This document shows positions 35,870 to 44,927 of a stretch of DNA of 64,000 nucleotides, one piece after another; position 1 is the stretch's first letter; the number at the start of each line of letters is the position of its first letter. The position numbers were made by a program, and so were the translations under genes. The notes under the pieces are model-generated. The model was not told the DNA's origin. It searched no databases and worked only from the letters and a program-made list of their open reading frames with translations. The stretch is from Salinispora vitiensis (GTDB taxonomy: Bacteria > Actinomycetota > Actinomycetes > Mycobacteriales > Micromonosporaceae). Location: NCBI RefSeq assembly GCF_000378825.1, contig NZ_KB900388.1, forward strand, positions 4,719,901 through 4,783,900, given 5' to 3'.

Positions 35870-36901
35870 GTGGCACGGATCGCGGTGGTCGCCGGGGACG
35901 GAATCGGCCCCGAGGTGGTCGCGCAGGCCCGCAAGGTCATCGATGCGGTGCTCCCGAAGGTGCAGGCCACCGAGTACGACCTGGGCGCCGCGCGGTACCA
36001 CCGCACCGGCGAGGTGCTGCCCGACTCGGTCCTCGCGGAACTGGCCGGGCATGACGCCATTCTGCTGGGTGCCGTCGGTGACCCGAGCGTCCCGCCCGGC
36101 GTGTTGGAGCGGGGCCTGCTGCTGCGGCTGCGGTTCGCCTTCGACCAGTACGTCAACCTACGCCCCGCCCGGCTCTGGGCCGGCACGAGCAGCCCCCTCG
36201 GCGGCGTCAAAGCCGGCGAGGTCGACCTGGTGGTGGTCCGCGAAGGCACCGAGGGGCTGTACGCCGGCGCGGGCGGCGCACTGCACCGCGGTACCGCGGC
36301 CGAGATCGCCACCGAGGAGAGCCTGAACACCCGGCACGGCGTCGAGCGGGTGATCCGAGACGCGTTCCACCGGGCGGAACGGCGGGAACAGCGCAAGGTC
36401 ACCCTCGTACACAAGACCAACGTGCTCACCCACGCCGGCTCGCTCTGGGCCCGTGCCTTCGCCGACGTCGCCGCCGAGCACCCGGACGTGACCACCGAAT
36501 ACCAGCATGTCGACGCCGCAGCGATGTTCCTGGTGACCCAGCCCCAGCGATACGACGTGCTGGTCACCGACAACCTCTTCGGTGACATCCTCACCGACAT
36601 CGCCGCCGCCGCCACCGGCGGAATCGGGCTCGCGGCCAGCGGCAGCATCAACCCGGAGCGCGCGTACCCGTCGATGTTCGAGCCGGTGCACGGCTCCGCG
36701 CCGGACATCGCCGGTCGCGATCTGGCCGACCCGGTGGCAGCGGTCCTCTCCGCCGCGCTCCTGCTCGACCAACTCGGTCACGCCGAGCCGGCAGCCCGGA
36801 TCACCGCCGCGGTGGCGGCAGAGCTGGCCGGGCGGGCGCCGGGTGCGCCGATCCGCACCGCCGAGGTCGGCGATCGGCTGGCAGGTTACGCGGCCGGCTG
36901 A
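35870..36901 (+). CDS. leuB: 3-isopropylmalate dehydrogenase
   Basis: Third step of leucine synthesis: oxidatively decarboxylates 3-isopropylmalate with NAD+. Its 343 residues start ARIAVVAGDGIGPEVV; the substrate-binding arginines and metal-ligand segment TDNLFGDILTDIAAA are intact, as is the NAD-binding EPVHGSAPDIAG. The GTG start lies five bases after GGCGGAGGAG. The enzyme might also serve the citramalate route at the equivalent step. leuB stands apart from leuCD (55.7 kb) and is followed after 242 bp by ilvE. Confidence 0.94.
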   Translation: MARIAVVAGDGIGPEVVAQARKVIDAVLPKVQATEYDLGAARYHRTGEVLPDSVLAELAGHDAILLGAVGDPSVPPGVLERGLLLRLRFAFDQYVNLRPARLWAGTSSPLGGVKAGEVDLVVVREGTEGLYAGAGGALHRGTAAEIATEESLNTRHGVERVIRDAFHRAERREQRKVTLVHKTNVLTHAGSLWARAFADVAAEHPDVTTEYQHVDAAAMFLVTQPQRYDVLVTDNLFGDILTDIAAAATGGIGLAASGSINPERAYPSMFEPVHGSAPDIAGRDLADPVAAVLSAALLLDQLGHAEPAARITAAVAAELAGRAPGAPIRTAEVGDRLAGYAAG

Positions 36902-37143
36902 ACCGTCAGCCACCGCCGCGGCCCGCGTTCGGTCACGGTGGGTAGGTGGTCGACAACCCAGCCCTCCCGGTGGGCGGCCGGGACGAGCCACCCGTACCGC
37001 GATCCGGCGGCCGGTGCGCCCGTCGGAGCGGGCCGCTGCGGATGCCGCTACCCGCTGAACGACCGTTCGGGGTAAGTTTGCTCGCACCAGCTCGGCACGC
37101 GGGGCCGCATGCCGTCATCATCCATTCCAGGGAGGTCAGCGCG

Positions 37144-38241
37144 ATGAGCGGTGGTGACAAGCTCGAGTTCGAGATCCGTCCGAATTCCGCGCCGGTATCC
37201 GCGGCGGACCGGGGCGCGCTGCTGGCCAACCCCGGCTTCGGACGGGTCTTCACCGACCACATGGTTACTATCCGCTACGCCGCCGGGAAGGGCTGGTACG
37301 ACGCCCGGGTCGAGGCACGGGCGCCGATCCCGATGGACCCGGCCGCCGCGGTCCTGCACTACGCCCAGGAAATCTTCGAGGGTATGAAGGCGTACCGCAC
37401 CGCCAGCGGCGGCGTGACGATGTTCCGGCCGTACGCCAACGCCGCCCGGTTCGCCGCGTCCGCCCGGCGGATGGCGATGCCCCCCCTCCCCGAGCAGGCC
37501 TTCGTCGACTCGCTGCAGCGGCTGATCGAGGTGGACCGGGACTGGATCCCCGAGGGGGAGGACGGCAGCCTCTACCTGCGGCCGTTCATGTTCGCCAGCG
37601 AGGTCTTCCTCGGTGTGCGGCCCGCCAACGAATACCTCTACGCGGTGATCGCCTCCCCGGTCGGTGCGTACTTCTCCGGTGGGGTGAAGCCGGTGACCGT
37701 CTGGGCCTCGCCGGACTACACCCGGGCCGCGCCCGGGGGTACCGGCGCGGCCAAGTGCGGCGGCAACTACGCCAGCTCGCTGGTGGCCCAGGCGGAGGCG
37801 ATCGAGCACGGCTGCGACCAGGTCGTCTTCCTGGACGCGGTGGAGCGCCGCTTCGTCGAGGAACTGGGCGGGATGAACCTCTTCTTCGTCTACGACGACG
37901 GCACCCTGGTCACCCCGCCGCTGACCGGGACCATCCTGCCCGGCATCACCCGGGAGTCGGTGCTCACGCTCGCCGCCGCCGCCGGCCACCGGGTGGCGGA
38001 GCAGCCGGTGGCCTTCGCCGACTGGCAGGCCGACGCGGCGAGCGGTCGACTCCGCGAGGTCTTCGCCTGCGGCACGGCCGCGGTGATCAATCCGGTCGGC
38101 GCGGTCCGCTCTCCCGATGGTGAGTTCCGCATCGGTGGCGGTGAAACCGGCCCGGTCACCATGGCCCTGCGCCAGCAACTCGTCGACATTCAGCGGGGCA
38201 AGGCCGCGGATCCGCAGAACTGGGTCCACCACGTGCTCTGA
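37144..38241 (+). CDS. ilvE: Branched-chain amino acid aminotransferase
   Basis: Final step for leucine, isoleucine and valine: transfers the amino group from glutamate with PLP. Its 365 residues follow the BCAT group: HYAQEIFEGMKAYR, the PLP lysine Lys204 in GAAKCGGNYASS, EELGGMNLFFVYDDG and GTAAVINPVG. GGGAGG precedes the ATG at 37144. The 242 bp between leuB and ilvE hold no recognised feature. It ends 9 bp from the convergent phosphatase gene. Confidence 0.95.
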   Translation: MSGGDKLEFEIRPNSAPVSAADRGALLANPGFGRVFTDHMVTIRYAAGKGWYDARVEARAPIPMDPAAAVLHYAQEIFEGMKAYRTASGGVTMFRPYANAARFAASARRMAMPPLPEQAFVDSLQRLIEVDRDWIPEGEDGSLYLRPFMFASEVFLGVRPANEYLYAVIASPVGAYFSGGVKPVTVWASPDYTRAAPGGTGAAKCGGNYASSLVAQAEAIEHGCDQVVFLDAVERRFVEELGGMNLFFVYDDGTLVTPPLTGTILPGITRESVLTLAAAAGHRVAEQPVAFADWQADAASGRLREVFACGTAAVINPVGAVRSPDGEFRIGGGETGPVTMALRQQLVDIQRGKAADPQNWVHHVL

Positions 38242-38250
38242 GGTGTGCGG

Positions 38251-38979
38251 CTACTCCAGCAGGTGGTCGCGGAGCGCGGCCACCTGGGCGTCGGTGACGC
38301 CCGCGTGGCGCAGGTATCCCTCGACCGTGCCGTAGCGGTCGCGCAGTTCGGCGAGGAACAGCAGCATCGCCTCCTCGGGGCAGCCCAGCGGCGGCAGCGC
38401 AGGGTGCAACGTCTCGCCCGTCGTGGCGAACCAGGCCCGGAAGCGCTCGCCGGCCGCGGTGCTCAACGCGTAGTCGGTGGCGATGTCAGCGTCGGAGACG
38501 CCCAACACGGCCAGGGTGAGACCGCAGACAACGCCGGTTCGATCCTTGCCGGCGACGCAGTGCACCAGGAGCGGGGCGTTGGTCTCGTCCGCGATCAGCC
38601 CGATCGCGGCGGCCAGGCCCGCGGTGCCGGTCGAGGCCAGGTCGGCGTACCGGTCGGCGAGGTAGCGGGCGAGGTCGACACCGGGCTGGTACGGGGTGTT
38701 GGCCCATTCGGCGTGTTCTGGGTGGATGTGCCGCCAGGTCAGCCCCGCAAAGTCCGGGATCCGGCCGTCTCGGTCCACTTCGTGTGGTCGGCGTAGGTCG
38801 AGCACGGTGCGGACGCCGAACGCGGCGAACGCCGTCCGGTCGGCGCCGGCTAGTCGGTGCGGGGTGTCCGAGCGGAAGAGCCGGCCACTTCGGACGATGC
38901 GCCCGTCGTGGCCGGTGGGCCCGCCGACGTCGCGGAAGTTGAACAGACTGTCGAATTGATTTACTTCGAGGGGATCCAC
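38251..38979 (-). CDS. Tyrosine phosphatase family protein (dual-specificity-like)
   Basis: A 242-residue soluble protein of the Y_phosphatase3/PTP family. The active-site loop HCVAGKDRTGV places the nucleophile at Cys141 and the phosphate-binding arginine at Arg147. The N-terminal FNFRDVGG and RLFRSDTPH segments are typical. This subgroup (mycobacterial PtpB relatives) can act on phosphotyrosine, phosphoserine or phosphoinositides; the substrate here is unknown. GTG start. It probably stands alone. Confidence 0.87.
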   Translation of the reverse strand: MDPLEVNQFDSLFNFRDVGGPTGHDGRIVRSGRLFRSDTPHRLAGADRTAFAAFGVRTVLDLRRPHEVDRDGRIPDFAGLTWRHIHPEHAEWANTPYQPGVDLARYLADRYADLASTGTAGLAAAIGLIADETNAPLLVHCVAGKDRTGVVCGLTLAVLGVSDADIATDYALSTAAGERFRAWFATTGETLHPALPPLGCPEEAMLLFLAELRDRYGTVEGYLRHAGVTDAQVAALRDHLLE

Positions 38980-39029
38980 CCTGACACGGTAGCGGTAGAC
39001 CCGGCGCCTGTGGTCCTACCAATTAGGCG

Positions 39030-40067
39030 TCAGGTGGGTACTCCGGTCAGCAGGATCTCGCTCGCATCGGTCCGGAAGTACAGCACCAGGCGACCACTGC
39101 GCGCGGCGTTCACCAGGCCGGCGGAACGCAATCGGCTCAGGTGCTGCGACACGGCCCCCGGGCTCAGCCCGGTGCGGTAGGCCAACTCCGTCGTGGAGGC
39201 CGGCACCTCCAGCTCCAGCAGTAGTCGGGTCCGCGACCGGCCGAGCACGTGCGCGAGTGCGGGGACGGTCGCGGCTGTCCGTTTCTCCCACAGGGTCGCC
39301 ACGCCCCGCACGGGATAGGTCAGGGTCGGCTGCCAAGGTGGCAGGGTGCTGGAGAAGACGGTCGGCCACACGAACGCCGACGGGACGAGCAACAAGCCCT
39401 CGCCGTCGAGTTGGCGGTGACCGGTGAACCGCGGGTGGGCGACCGAGAGTAGGTTGTCGCGCCAGCTCACGGAGGGCGCCAGGTCGGCGAAGAGGCTTAC
39501 CGCGCCCCCGTTGGCCAGACTTCGGGCTCGGTGGACCACGTCGGCCGCCAGCAGGCTGCGGAGCCGGGGCCAGTACTGGCTGACGGCCAGTTCCCAGTAG
39601 CCGCGCATTTGGTCGGCGAGGCGGGCCAGGCCCGCCGCCGGGTCCCGGCAGAAGGCGCCCAGCTCGGCGTTGCCCGTTTCTTCCCGAGCGAGGTCCGAAC
39701 TGGTCAACGTGCCCGGTGGCACCGAATCCAGCAGTGTCTCCAACCTTTTCAGGTCCGTGCGCACCCGCTCTCCGCTGGTCCGGCGCAGGTTCGCCAGCTC
39801 GGTCTCCAGGTCGGGAACCGGCGTGGTCGGGGGAGGCGTGACGAAGTCGGGGATATACCAGCTCGGTACTGGTACCAGGGCGAACAGCAGGTCGAATGCC
39901 CCCGCCGCCGCTGCCACCCGGGGTGCGACCCGGTTGACCCATGGCAGGTGCAGGGCGTGTGCCGCCGGGTCCTTCAGCACCCGGACGCTCGCCACGATCT
40001 CCTGCATCGGCGAGAACGCGAACCGCATCACCGCGAGGTCATGTGCGGAGAACCCAATGGTCAGCAT
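39030..40067 (-). CDS. ArsR-like winged-helix regulator with large N-terminal domain
   Basis: A 345-residue protein with an N-terminal domain of about 250 residues of the DUF5937 type, starting LTIGFSAHDLAVMRFAFSPM, and a C-terminal winged helix (TTELAYRTGLSPGAVSQHLSRLRSAGLV, then RSGRLVLYFRT). Such proteins typically repress a neighbouring transporter. The divergent MFS gene starts 67 bp away with an inverted repeat between them, so local repression is the likely role. The inducer is unknown. The ATG at 40067 gives the family's usual N-terminus. Confidence 0.82.
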   Translation of the reverse strand: MLTIGFSAHDLAVMRFAFSPMQEIVASVRVLKDPAAHALHLPWVNRVAPRVAAAAGAFDLLFALVPVPSWYIPDFVTPPPTTPVPDLETELANLRRTSGERVRTDLKRLETLLDSVPPGTLTSSDLAREETGNAELGAFCRDPAAGLARLADQMRGYWELAVSQYWPRLRSLLAADVVHRARSLANGGAVSLFADLAPSVSWRDNLLSVAHPRFTGHRQLDGEGLLLVPSAFVWPTVFSSTLPPWQPTLTYPVRGVATLWEKRTAATVPALAHVLGRSRTRLLLELEVPASTTELAYRTGLSPGAVSQHLSRLRSAGLVNAARSGRLVLYFRTDASEILLTGVPT

Positions 40068-40077
40068 CGCACTCCTG

Positions 40078-40097
40078 GATTTAGGTCCAGCTGAATC
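40078..40097. promoter_or_regulatory. Candidate operator between regulator and exporter genes
   Basis: Inverted repeat GATTTAG-N6-CTGAATC with a single mismatch, 11 bases before the regulator start and 38 before the exporter start. Placed to control both divergent genes. Binding is inferred. Confidence 0.5.
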
Positions 40098-40134
40098 TAT
40101 CGAGCTGGCGGCCCATTCGCACCATGCTCTCGAC

Positions 40135-41385
40135 ATGGCGAACCGAGACTTCGAACTGCTCTTCGCGAGCACGGCGGTGAGCCGGCTCGGCAGCGAGATC
40201 AGCTACGTTGCCTTCCCGCTGGCGGCGATCGTGGCCCTGGACGCCGGTGCAGAGCAGGTCGGCCTGCTCAACGCGGCCACCACCGCCGCCTTCCTGCTGA
40301 TCGGCCTGCCCGCCGGAGTGTGGATTGATCGGATGCGTAGACGTCCGGTCCTACTCGGCGTTGACCTCGTTCGCTTCCTCCTGCTGGCCTGGGTGCCGTT
40401 GGCGTGGTGGTGGGGGATCCTCACGCTGGCGCAGCTTTTCGTCGTCGCCTTCCTGGTAGGGATAGGTCGGGTCTTCTCGGACGTGGCGGCGCAGAGCTAT
40501 CTCCCGACCGTGGTGGGGCGCGAAGGCCTAGTCGCCGGTAACGCCCGCCTCGCCGGCACCGAAGCAGTCTCCCGGATCGCCGGCAGAGGAGCCGGTGGTG
40601 CGCTCGTGCAGGTGTTGACAGCGCCGGTCGCGATCGCCATCGACGCGGTCACGTACCTGTGGTCGTTCCTCTGCCTGTGGCTGATCCGTACTCCCGAGCC
40701 GGCACCTCGCCTCTCCGGTGGTTCCGGGCAGCTGGGAAGGGAGATCGGTGAGGGCCTGCGTTTCGTCGCCGGGCAGCCCGCACTGCGCGCCGTCGCCGCG
40801 GCCGGAGCGCTGGTGAACCTGGCGGCCACGGTAGTTCTCGTCATCGTTCCGTTGCTGATCGTCCGGGAGTTGCGGCTGCCGGAAGGGCTGGTCGGCGTCT
40901 TCTTCGCCGTGGGCGGGGTCGGCGCGGTCCTGGGCACGATGGCTGCCCGGCGCCTCGCGTCGCGTTTCGGCTACGGGCGGACCCTCACCGTCGCCGCGGC
41001 CGGCATAGCACCCGTCTACCTTCTGCTGCCCTTCGCCGATCGGGGTGTCTGGCTGTGGCTCGCCGCGCTGGCCTACCTGTTGATGATGGCGAAGGCGTCG
41101 ATCGACAACGTGCTGTTGGTGAGCTTCCGGCAGGCCATCACCCCGGACCGGATGCTGGGCCGGATGAACGCCACGATGCGTTTCGTACTCTCCGGCGCGC
41201 TGCCGATCGGTTCGGTGCTCGCCGGTTTCGTCGGGGAGTACGGGTCGCTGCGTGCGGCGTTGTGGTGCGGCACGATCGGGATGGCCGTGGCCTGGGTCCC
41301 GATCTTTTTCTCGCCGCTGCGCACGATGCGGGTACTCCCGTCCGGTCCGGCGCAACCGGCGTCGGTCGCTGCGGCTCCGCGCTGA
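40135..41385 (+). CDS. MFS transporter (macrolide-exporter-like)
   Basis: Membrane protein of 416 residues with about 12 hydrophobic segments. It starts ANRDFELLFASTAVSRLGSEIS and carries the loop motif GVWIDRMRRRPVLLGVD after the second helix, the pattern of the MefA/enterobactin-exporter (DHA3) branch. It is therefore probably a proton-driven drug or metabolite exporter. The divergent ArsR-like gene suggests substrate-induced expression. The ATG at 40135 places the first helix normally; no strong ribosome binding site is seen. Confidence 0.85.
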   Translation: MANRDFELLFASTAVSRLGSEISYVAFPLAAIVALDAGAEQVGLLNAATTAAFLLIGLPAGVWIDRMRRRPVLLGVDLVRFLLLAWVPLAWWWGILTLAQLFVVAFLVGIGRVFSDVAAQSYLPTVVGREGLVAGNARLAGTEAVSRIAGRGAGGALVQVLTAPVAIAIDAVTYLWSFLCLWLIRTPEPAPRLSGGSGQLGREIGEGLRFVAGQPALRAVAAAGALVNLAATVVLVIVPLLIVRELRLPEGLVGVFFAVGGVGAVLGTMAARRLASRFGYGRTLTVAAAGIAPVYLLLPFADRGVWLWLAALAYLLMMAKASIDNVLLVSFRQAITPDRMLGRMNATMRFVLSGALPIGSVLAGFVGEYGSLRAALWCGTIGMAVAWVPIFFSPLRTMRVLPSGPAQPASVAAAPR

Positions 41386-41413
41386 AGCGTGCGTGCCGAA
41401 GGTGTCCCATCGA

Positions 41414-41878
41414 TCACCCCTTTCGGGCCGTGCCCGGTGGGATGGCCGAGTACGTGTCGCTGTAGTAGCCACCGAGCCGGTCCCGGTACGCCGGATCGGT
41501 GTCCGCGGTCTCGTCGTACTCCGGCGCGGCCCTGATCTGGTCCTTGCTCCGGTCGACGTGGACCTTCCGCTTGTTGTGGTCGACGTGGTTTACGGTGCCG
41601 GCGGGGAGCATGACCCGGCGGCCGAAGAACCACGGGCCGGTGTCCACCACGAGGTAGCTGGAGTTGACCGCGTGGCTGGCCTGGTCCACCTTCCCGATTC
41701 CACCGTCACTCGCCTCGACCTGGTAGCCCGCCAGGTCGAGGTCGGTCACGGCGGTGTCGGCGCGGTAGCGCCACGGGTCGAAGGCGTTGCCGGGCTGGCC
41801 GTCGGAGCCGCTGCTCGGACCGCCGGTGCCGGGTGGGCTCGGCGCCGGACGGGCCGGATGTGCGTCGCGCCGTGCCAT
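41414..41878 (-). CDS. PRC-barrel domain protein
   Basis: A 154-residue soluble protein: a Pro/Gly-rich N-terminus of about 30 residues, then a PRC-barrel-like domain (AGYQVEASDGGIGKVDQASHAVNSSYLVVDTGPWFFGRRVMLPAG) ending in an acidic tail with YSDTYS. Single PRC-barrel proteins of this kind are common in actinobacteria and are often linked to stress responses, but the role is unproven. GGAAGGAGG precedes the ATG at 41878. Confidence 0.78.
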   Translation of the reverse strand: MARRDAHPARPAPSPPGTGGPSSGSDGQPGNAFDPWRYRADTAVTDLDLAGYQVEASDGGIGKVDQASHAVNSSYLVVDTGPWFFGRRVMLPAGTVNHVDHNKRKVHVDRSKDQIRAAPEYDETADTDPAYRDRLGGYYSDTYSAIPPGTARKG

Positions 41879-42065
41879 GGCGCCTCCTTCCCCCTGGGGC
41901 CGGCGTCAGGCCAACGCGGGGTTGGTACCCGGTGTCGGGCTGGGTACACCGCCGCCACGACGGGGAGGACGGTGCCGCGGAACCGACCGCCATCGACGCC
42001 GACGACCTCCGAAAGTCGTCCCGGAATGCGGATTCGGCTGCCCCACCGGGCCCGTGACTGGCACA

Positions 42066-42107
42066 GTGAGCTCTGTGCACCACACCGTCCTGATTATTCG
42101 CCGTTAG
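42066..42107 (+). CDS. Leader peptide for attenuation of citramalate synthase
   Basis: A 13-codon frame encoding a peptide that ends TVLIIRR, with two adjacent ATT isoleucine codons four codons before the stop. ATT is rare in this GC-rich DNA. A hairpin (42107-42136) begins at the stop codon and an intrinsic terminator follows, then the citramalate synthase gene. Ribosome stalling at the Ile codons in isoleucine shortage would fit attenuation control of an isoleucine pathway gene. No Shine-Dalgarno is visible, and in-frame GTGs at 42054 and 42075 are alternative starts. Confidence 0.62.
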   Translation: MSSVHHTVLIIRR

Positions 42108-42136
42108 CGCGCCGGCCTCCCGTCCGCCGAGCGCGC
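42107..42136 (+). promoter_or_regulatory. Pause or antiterminator hairpin in the citramalate leader
   Basis: GCGCGC (42107-42112) pairs with 42131-42136 and CGGC (42113-42116) with 42126-42129, with one bulged A. It starts at the leader stop codon, as expected for an element controlled by the stalled ribosome. Confidence 0.5.
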
Positions 42137-42166
42137 AGACCTCCCACGTTCGTGGGGGGTCTTTTT
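42137..42166 (+). terminator. Attenuator terminator upstream of citramalate synthase
   Basis: A 10-bp stem with one G-T pair (42137-42146 with 42153-42162) followed by a run of five T residues (42162-42166), 22 bases before the start codon. Like the ilvB attenuator, it has the T tract missing from most terminators in this window. Confidence 0.75.
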
Positions 42167-42187
42167 GTTGCCGCAGAGAGGATCCTG

Positions 42188-43780
42188 ATGACCTTCCAGG
42201 TCTACGACACGACCTTGCGTGACGGCGCCCAGCGCGAGGGGCTCAGCTACACGGTGGCCGACAAGCTCGCGGTGGCCCGGCTCCTCGACGAGTTCGGGGT
42301 GGGCTTCATCGAGGGAGGGTGGCCGGGCGCGGTACCGAAGGACACCGAGTTCTTCCGCCGGGCCCGTACCGAACTCGACCTGCGCCATGCGGTGCTGGTG
42401 GCCTTCGGCGCCACCCGGCGCGCCGGCCGACAGGCCGACGACGACCCGCAGGTGCGCAGCCTGCTCGCCGCCGAGACCCCTGCCGTCACGCTGGTCGCCA
42501 AGGCCGACCTGCGGCACGTGCGGGGGGCCTTACGCACCACCGCCGACGAGAACCTGGCGATGGTCCACGACACCGTGACGCACCTGGTGGCGCAGGGGCG
42601 GCGGGTCTTCGTCGACGGGGAGCACTTCTTCGACGGCTACCGCGACGACCCCGGGTACACCTCGTCGGTGGTCGGGGCCGCACTCGCCGCCGGTGCCGAG
42701 CGGTTCGTGCTCTGTGACACCAACGGTGGCATGCTTCCATCCCAGGTCACCGCCGTGATCGCCGACCTCACCGCCCGGCTGGAGGTGGCGGCCGAGCAAC
42801 TCGGCATCCACACCCAGGACGACACCGCCTGCGCGGTCGCCAACACCATCGCCGCGGTGGAGGCGGGCGTGCGGCACGTGCAGGGCACCGCCAACGGGTA
42901 CGGCGAGCGACCCGGCAACGCCGACCTCTTCGCCGTGGTGGCGAACCTGCAACTCAAGCTCGGGCTGCCAGTCCTACCCGAGGGTTGCCTGGAGCAGATG
43001 GTGCGGGTGTCCCGCGGCATCGCCGAACTCGCCACCATCGTCCCCGACGACCACCAGGCGTACGTCGGGGCGGCAGCCTTCGCCCACAAGGCGGGGCTGC
43101 ACGCGAGTGCGATCAAGGTGGATCCGTTGTTCTACAACCACATCGAGCCGCAGCTGGTGGGGAACCGGATGCGCATCCTCGTCACCGAGATGGCCGGTCG
43201 GGCCAGCATCGAACTCAAGAGCCGGGAGCTGGGCCTCGACCTGGCCGACCACCCGGAGACGCTGGACCGGGTCACCAAGCGGGTCAAGGAGTTGGAGGCC
43301 GAGGGCTGGTCGTTCGAGGCCGCCGACGCCTCGTTCGAGCTGCTGGTCCGCTCCGAGCTGCCGGACGCGGCGCCGCCCCGACCGTTCACCCTGGAGTCCT
43401 ACCGGATCCTGGTCGAGCACCGCGAGGACGGCGCGGTGGTCTCCGAGGCGACCGTCAAGATCCGGGTACGCGGCGAGCGGGTGATCGCCACCGCGGAGGG
43501 GAACGGCCCGGTCAACGCGCTCGACGAGGCGCTGCGCACTGGTCTGGTCGGGCACTACCCCGAGCTGCGCGGCTTCGAGTTGGCCGACTACAAGGTGGGG
43601 ATTCTGGCGGGCAGCCACGGCACCGGGGCGGTGACCCGGGTGCTGGTGCAGACGTCGGATCGCAACGGTCGGGACTGGACCACGGTGGGCGTGCACCCGA
43701 ACGTGGTGGAGGCGAGTTGGGACGCGTTGGTCGACGCCTTGACCTACGGGCTGGACCAGGCCCAGGGCGGGCGGTCCTGA
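42188..43780 (+). CDS. cimA: (R)-citramalate synthase
   Basis: Condenses acetyl-CoA with pyruvate to citramalate, the first step of the threonine-independent isoleucine route. Its 530 residues belong to the CimA/LeuA3 group of the LeuA family: YDTTLRDGAQREGLSY, FIEGGWPGAVPKDTEFF, DGEHFFDGYRDDPGY, HTQDDTACAVANT and a C-terminal LeuA-dimer regulatory domain (FELLVRS to the end) that usually binds the end product. AGAGAGGA precedes the ATG. The leader peptide and terminator upstream point to isoleucine control. Ordinary 2-isopropylmalate synthase is not in this window. Confidence 0.92.
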   Translation: MTFQVYDTTLRDGAQREGLSYTVADKLAVARLLDEFGVGFIEGGWPGAVPKDTEFFRRARTELDLRHAVLVAFGATRRAGRQADDDPQVRSLLAAETPAVTLVAKADLRHVRGALRTTADENLAMVHDTVTHLVAQGRRVFVDGEHFFDGYRDDPGYTSSVVGAALAAGAERFVLCDTNGGMLPSQVTAVIADLTARLEVAAEQLGIHTQDDTACAVANTIAAVEAGVRHVQGTANGYGERPGNADLFAVVANLQLKLGLPVLPEGCLEQMVRVSRGIAELATIVPDDHQAYVGAAAFAHKAGLHASAIKVDPLFYNHIEPQLVGNRMRILVTEMAGRASIELKSRELGLDLADHPETLDRVTKRVKELEAEGWSFEAADASFELLVRSELPDAAPPRPFTLESYRILVEHREDGAVVSEATVKIRVRGERVIATAEGNGPVNALDEALRTGLVGHYPELRGFELADYKVGILAGSHGTGAVTRVLVQTSDRNGRDWTTVGVHPNVVEASWDALVDALTYGLDQAQGGRS

Positions 43781-43781
43781 C

Positions 43782-44768
43782 TCAACCGGCCGGCGGGAGA
43801 CGGAGGTCGGTGAAGACCGCGCGGTGGTCGCTGCCCGGGATCGCGTAGACCGCGGTGGACGCGACCGCGATCCGTCGGTCCACCAGTACGTGGTCGATGG
43901 TCACCGGCGGAATCAGGTCACCGTCGTACGGCCCCCAGGTGCCGGTGAGCCCGGTCCCGGCAGCGTCCGCCGCGTCCACGTACCCGGTGTCCAGCAGGGC
44001 GCGCAGCGGGGCGTGGTCGAGGGTGGCGTTGAAGTCGCCGGCGAGGATGCGTAGCTGTCCGTCCGGGGTGGCGGGGGGTTGGGCGGCGAGGTCCCGGCGC
44101 CAGTTTCCGACTTGGTCGAGCGCGTACGGGGCGGAGGGGTGCACCGACTCGACCTGGACCGGCGGTGCCGCCGGGACGAGGATCGTTCCGTAGGTCTGGC
44201 GGAAGCCCCAGCCGTTGCTGCTGTGCCGGACGCCGCCCCCGCTGATCGGGTAGCGCGCGTACAGCCCGGAGCCGGGGGTCCCCTCGGCGGGGTGTAGTTC
44301 CCGGTACGGCAGGAGCTGGTCGAGCCCCAACCGGTCCAACTCGGCCGCGGTGGCCGGGGTGAACTCCTGTACTGCCAAGACCTCCACCGAGTGCCGGCGG
44401 ACGAGGTCAACCAGTGCCTCGGCGTCGGCGGCGCCGGCCAGCAGGTTGGCGGTCAGCAGCCGTACCGGCGGGCCGGTGGCGGCCGGCGGGGTGGATGCGA
44501 ACGTCCGCGGTGCCACCACGGCGACCAGCGCCACGGTCGTCACCGCCGCCACGGCCGCCGGCCGCCAGCGGCGCAACGCGAGGAGCAGGATCAGGGGCAG
44601 CAGGCTGGCCGCGGCGGCGTACGGGGTGAAGGCCAGTAGCTGGACGAGGGGCCCGTGGTCGAGGCCGAGCAGGCGGACGGCCGCCCAGGCGGCACCCGGT
44701 GTGACGGCCAGCCAACCGGCCACGGTCAAAGCTGTCGGCCGCCGAAGGGGGGTACCTGTCTCCGTCAC
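43782..44768 (-). CDS. Endonuclease/exonuclease/phosphatase family membrane protein
   Basis: A 328-residue protein with two or three N-terminal membrane helices (about 15-90) and a C-terminal EEP domain likely outside the membrane. Catalytic features: VRLLTANLLAG (Asn), VLAVQEF (metal-binding Glu), LAGDFNATLDHAPLR (Asp/Asn), IDHVLV and SDHRAV (Asp-His). Members cut phosphodiester bonds in nucleic acids, lipids or inositides; the substrate is unknown. GTG start. Its stop is one base from the convergent cimA stop. Confidence 0.83.
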   Translation of the reverse strand: MTETGTPLRRPTALTVAGWLAVTPGAAWAAVRLLGLDHGPLVQLLAFTPYAAAASLLPLILLLALRRWRPAAVAAVTTVALVAVVAPRTFASTPPAATGPPVRLLTANLLAGAADAEALVDLVRRHSVEVLAVQEFTPATAAELDRLGLDQLLPYRELHPAEGTPGSGLYARYPISGGGVRHSSNGWGFRQTYGTILVPAAPPVQVESVHPSAPYALDQVGNWRRDLAAQPPATPDGQLRILAGDFNATLDHAPLRALLDTGYVDAADAAGTGLTGTWGPYDGDLIPPVTIDHVLVDRRIAVASTAVYAIPGSDHRAVFTDLRLPPAG

Positions 44769-44927
44769 GCCCGCAGCCTAGGGCACACCGGCCTGCCCAA
44801 CCCCTGGGCCGCAGCTGGTGCAGGTATTCGGCGTTCAATAGGTTCTTTGTCCAGTATCGAGGGGAATTAGGCCATCCAGTGCGTTAAGTCCGAGGTTTGC
44901 CGGCGGTTGGCGCGGGAAGCAAGCACC

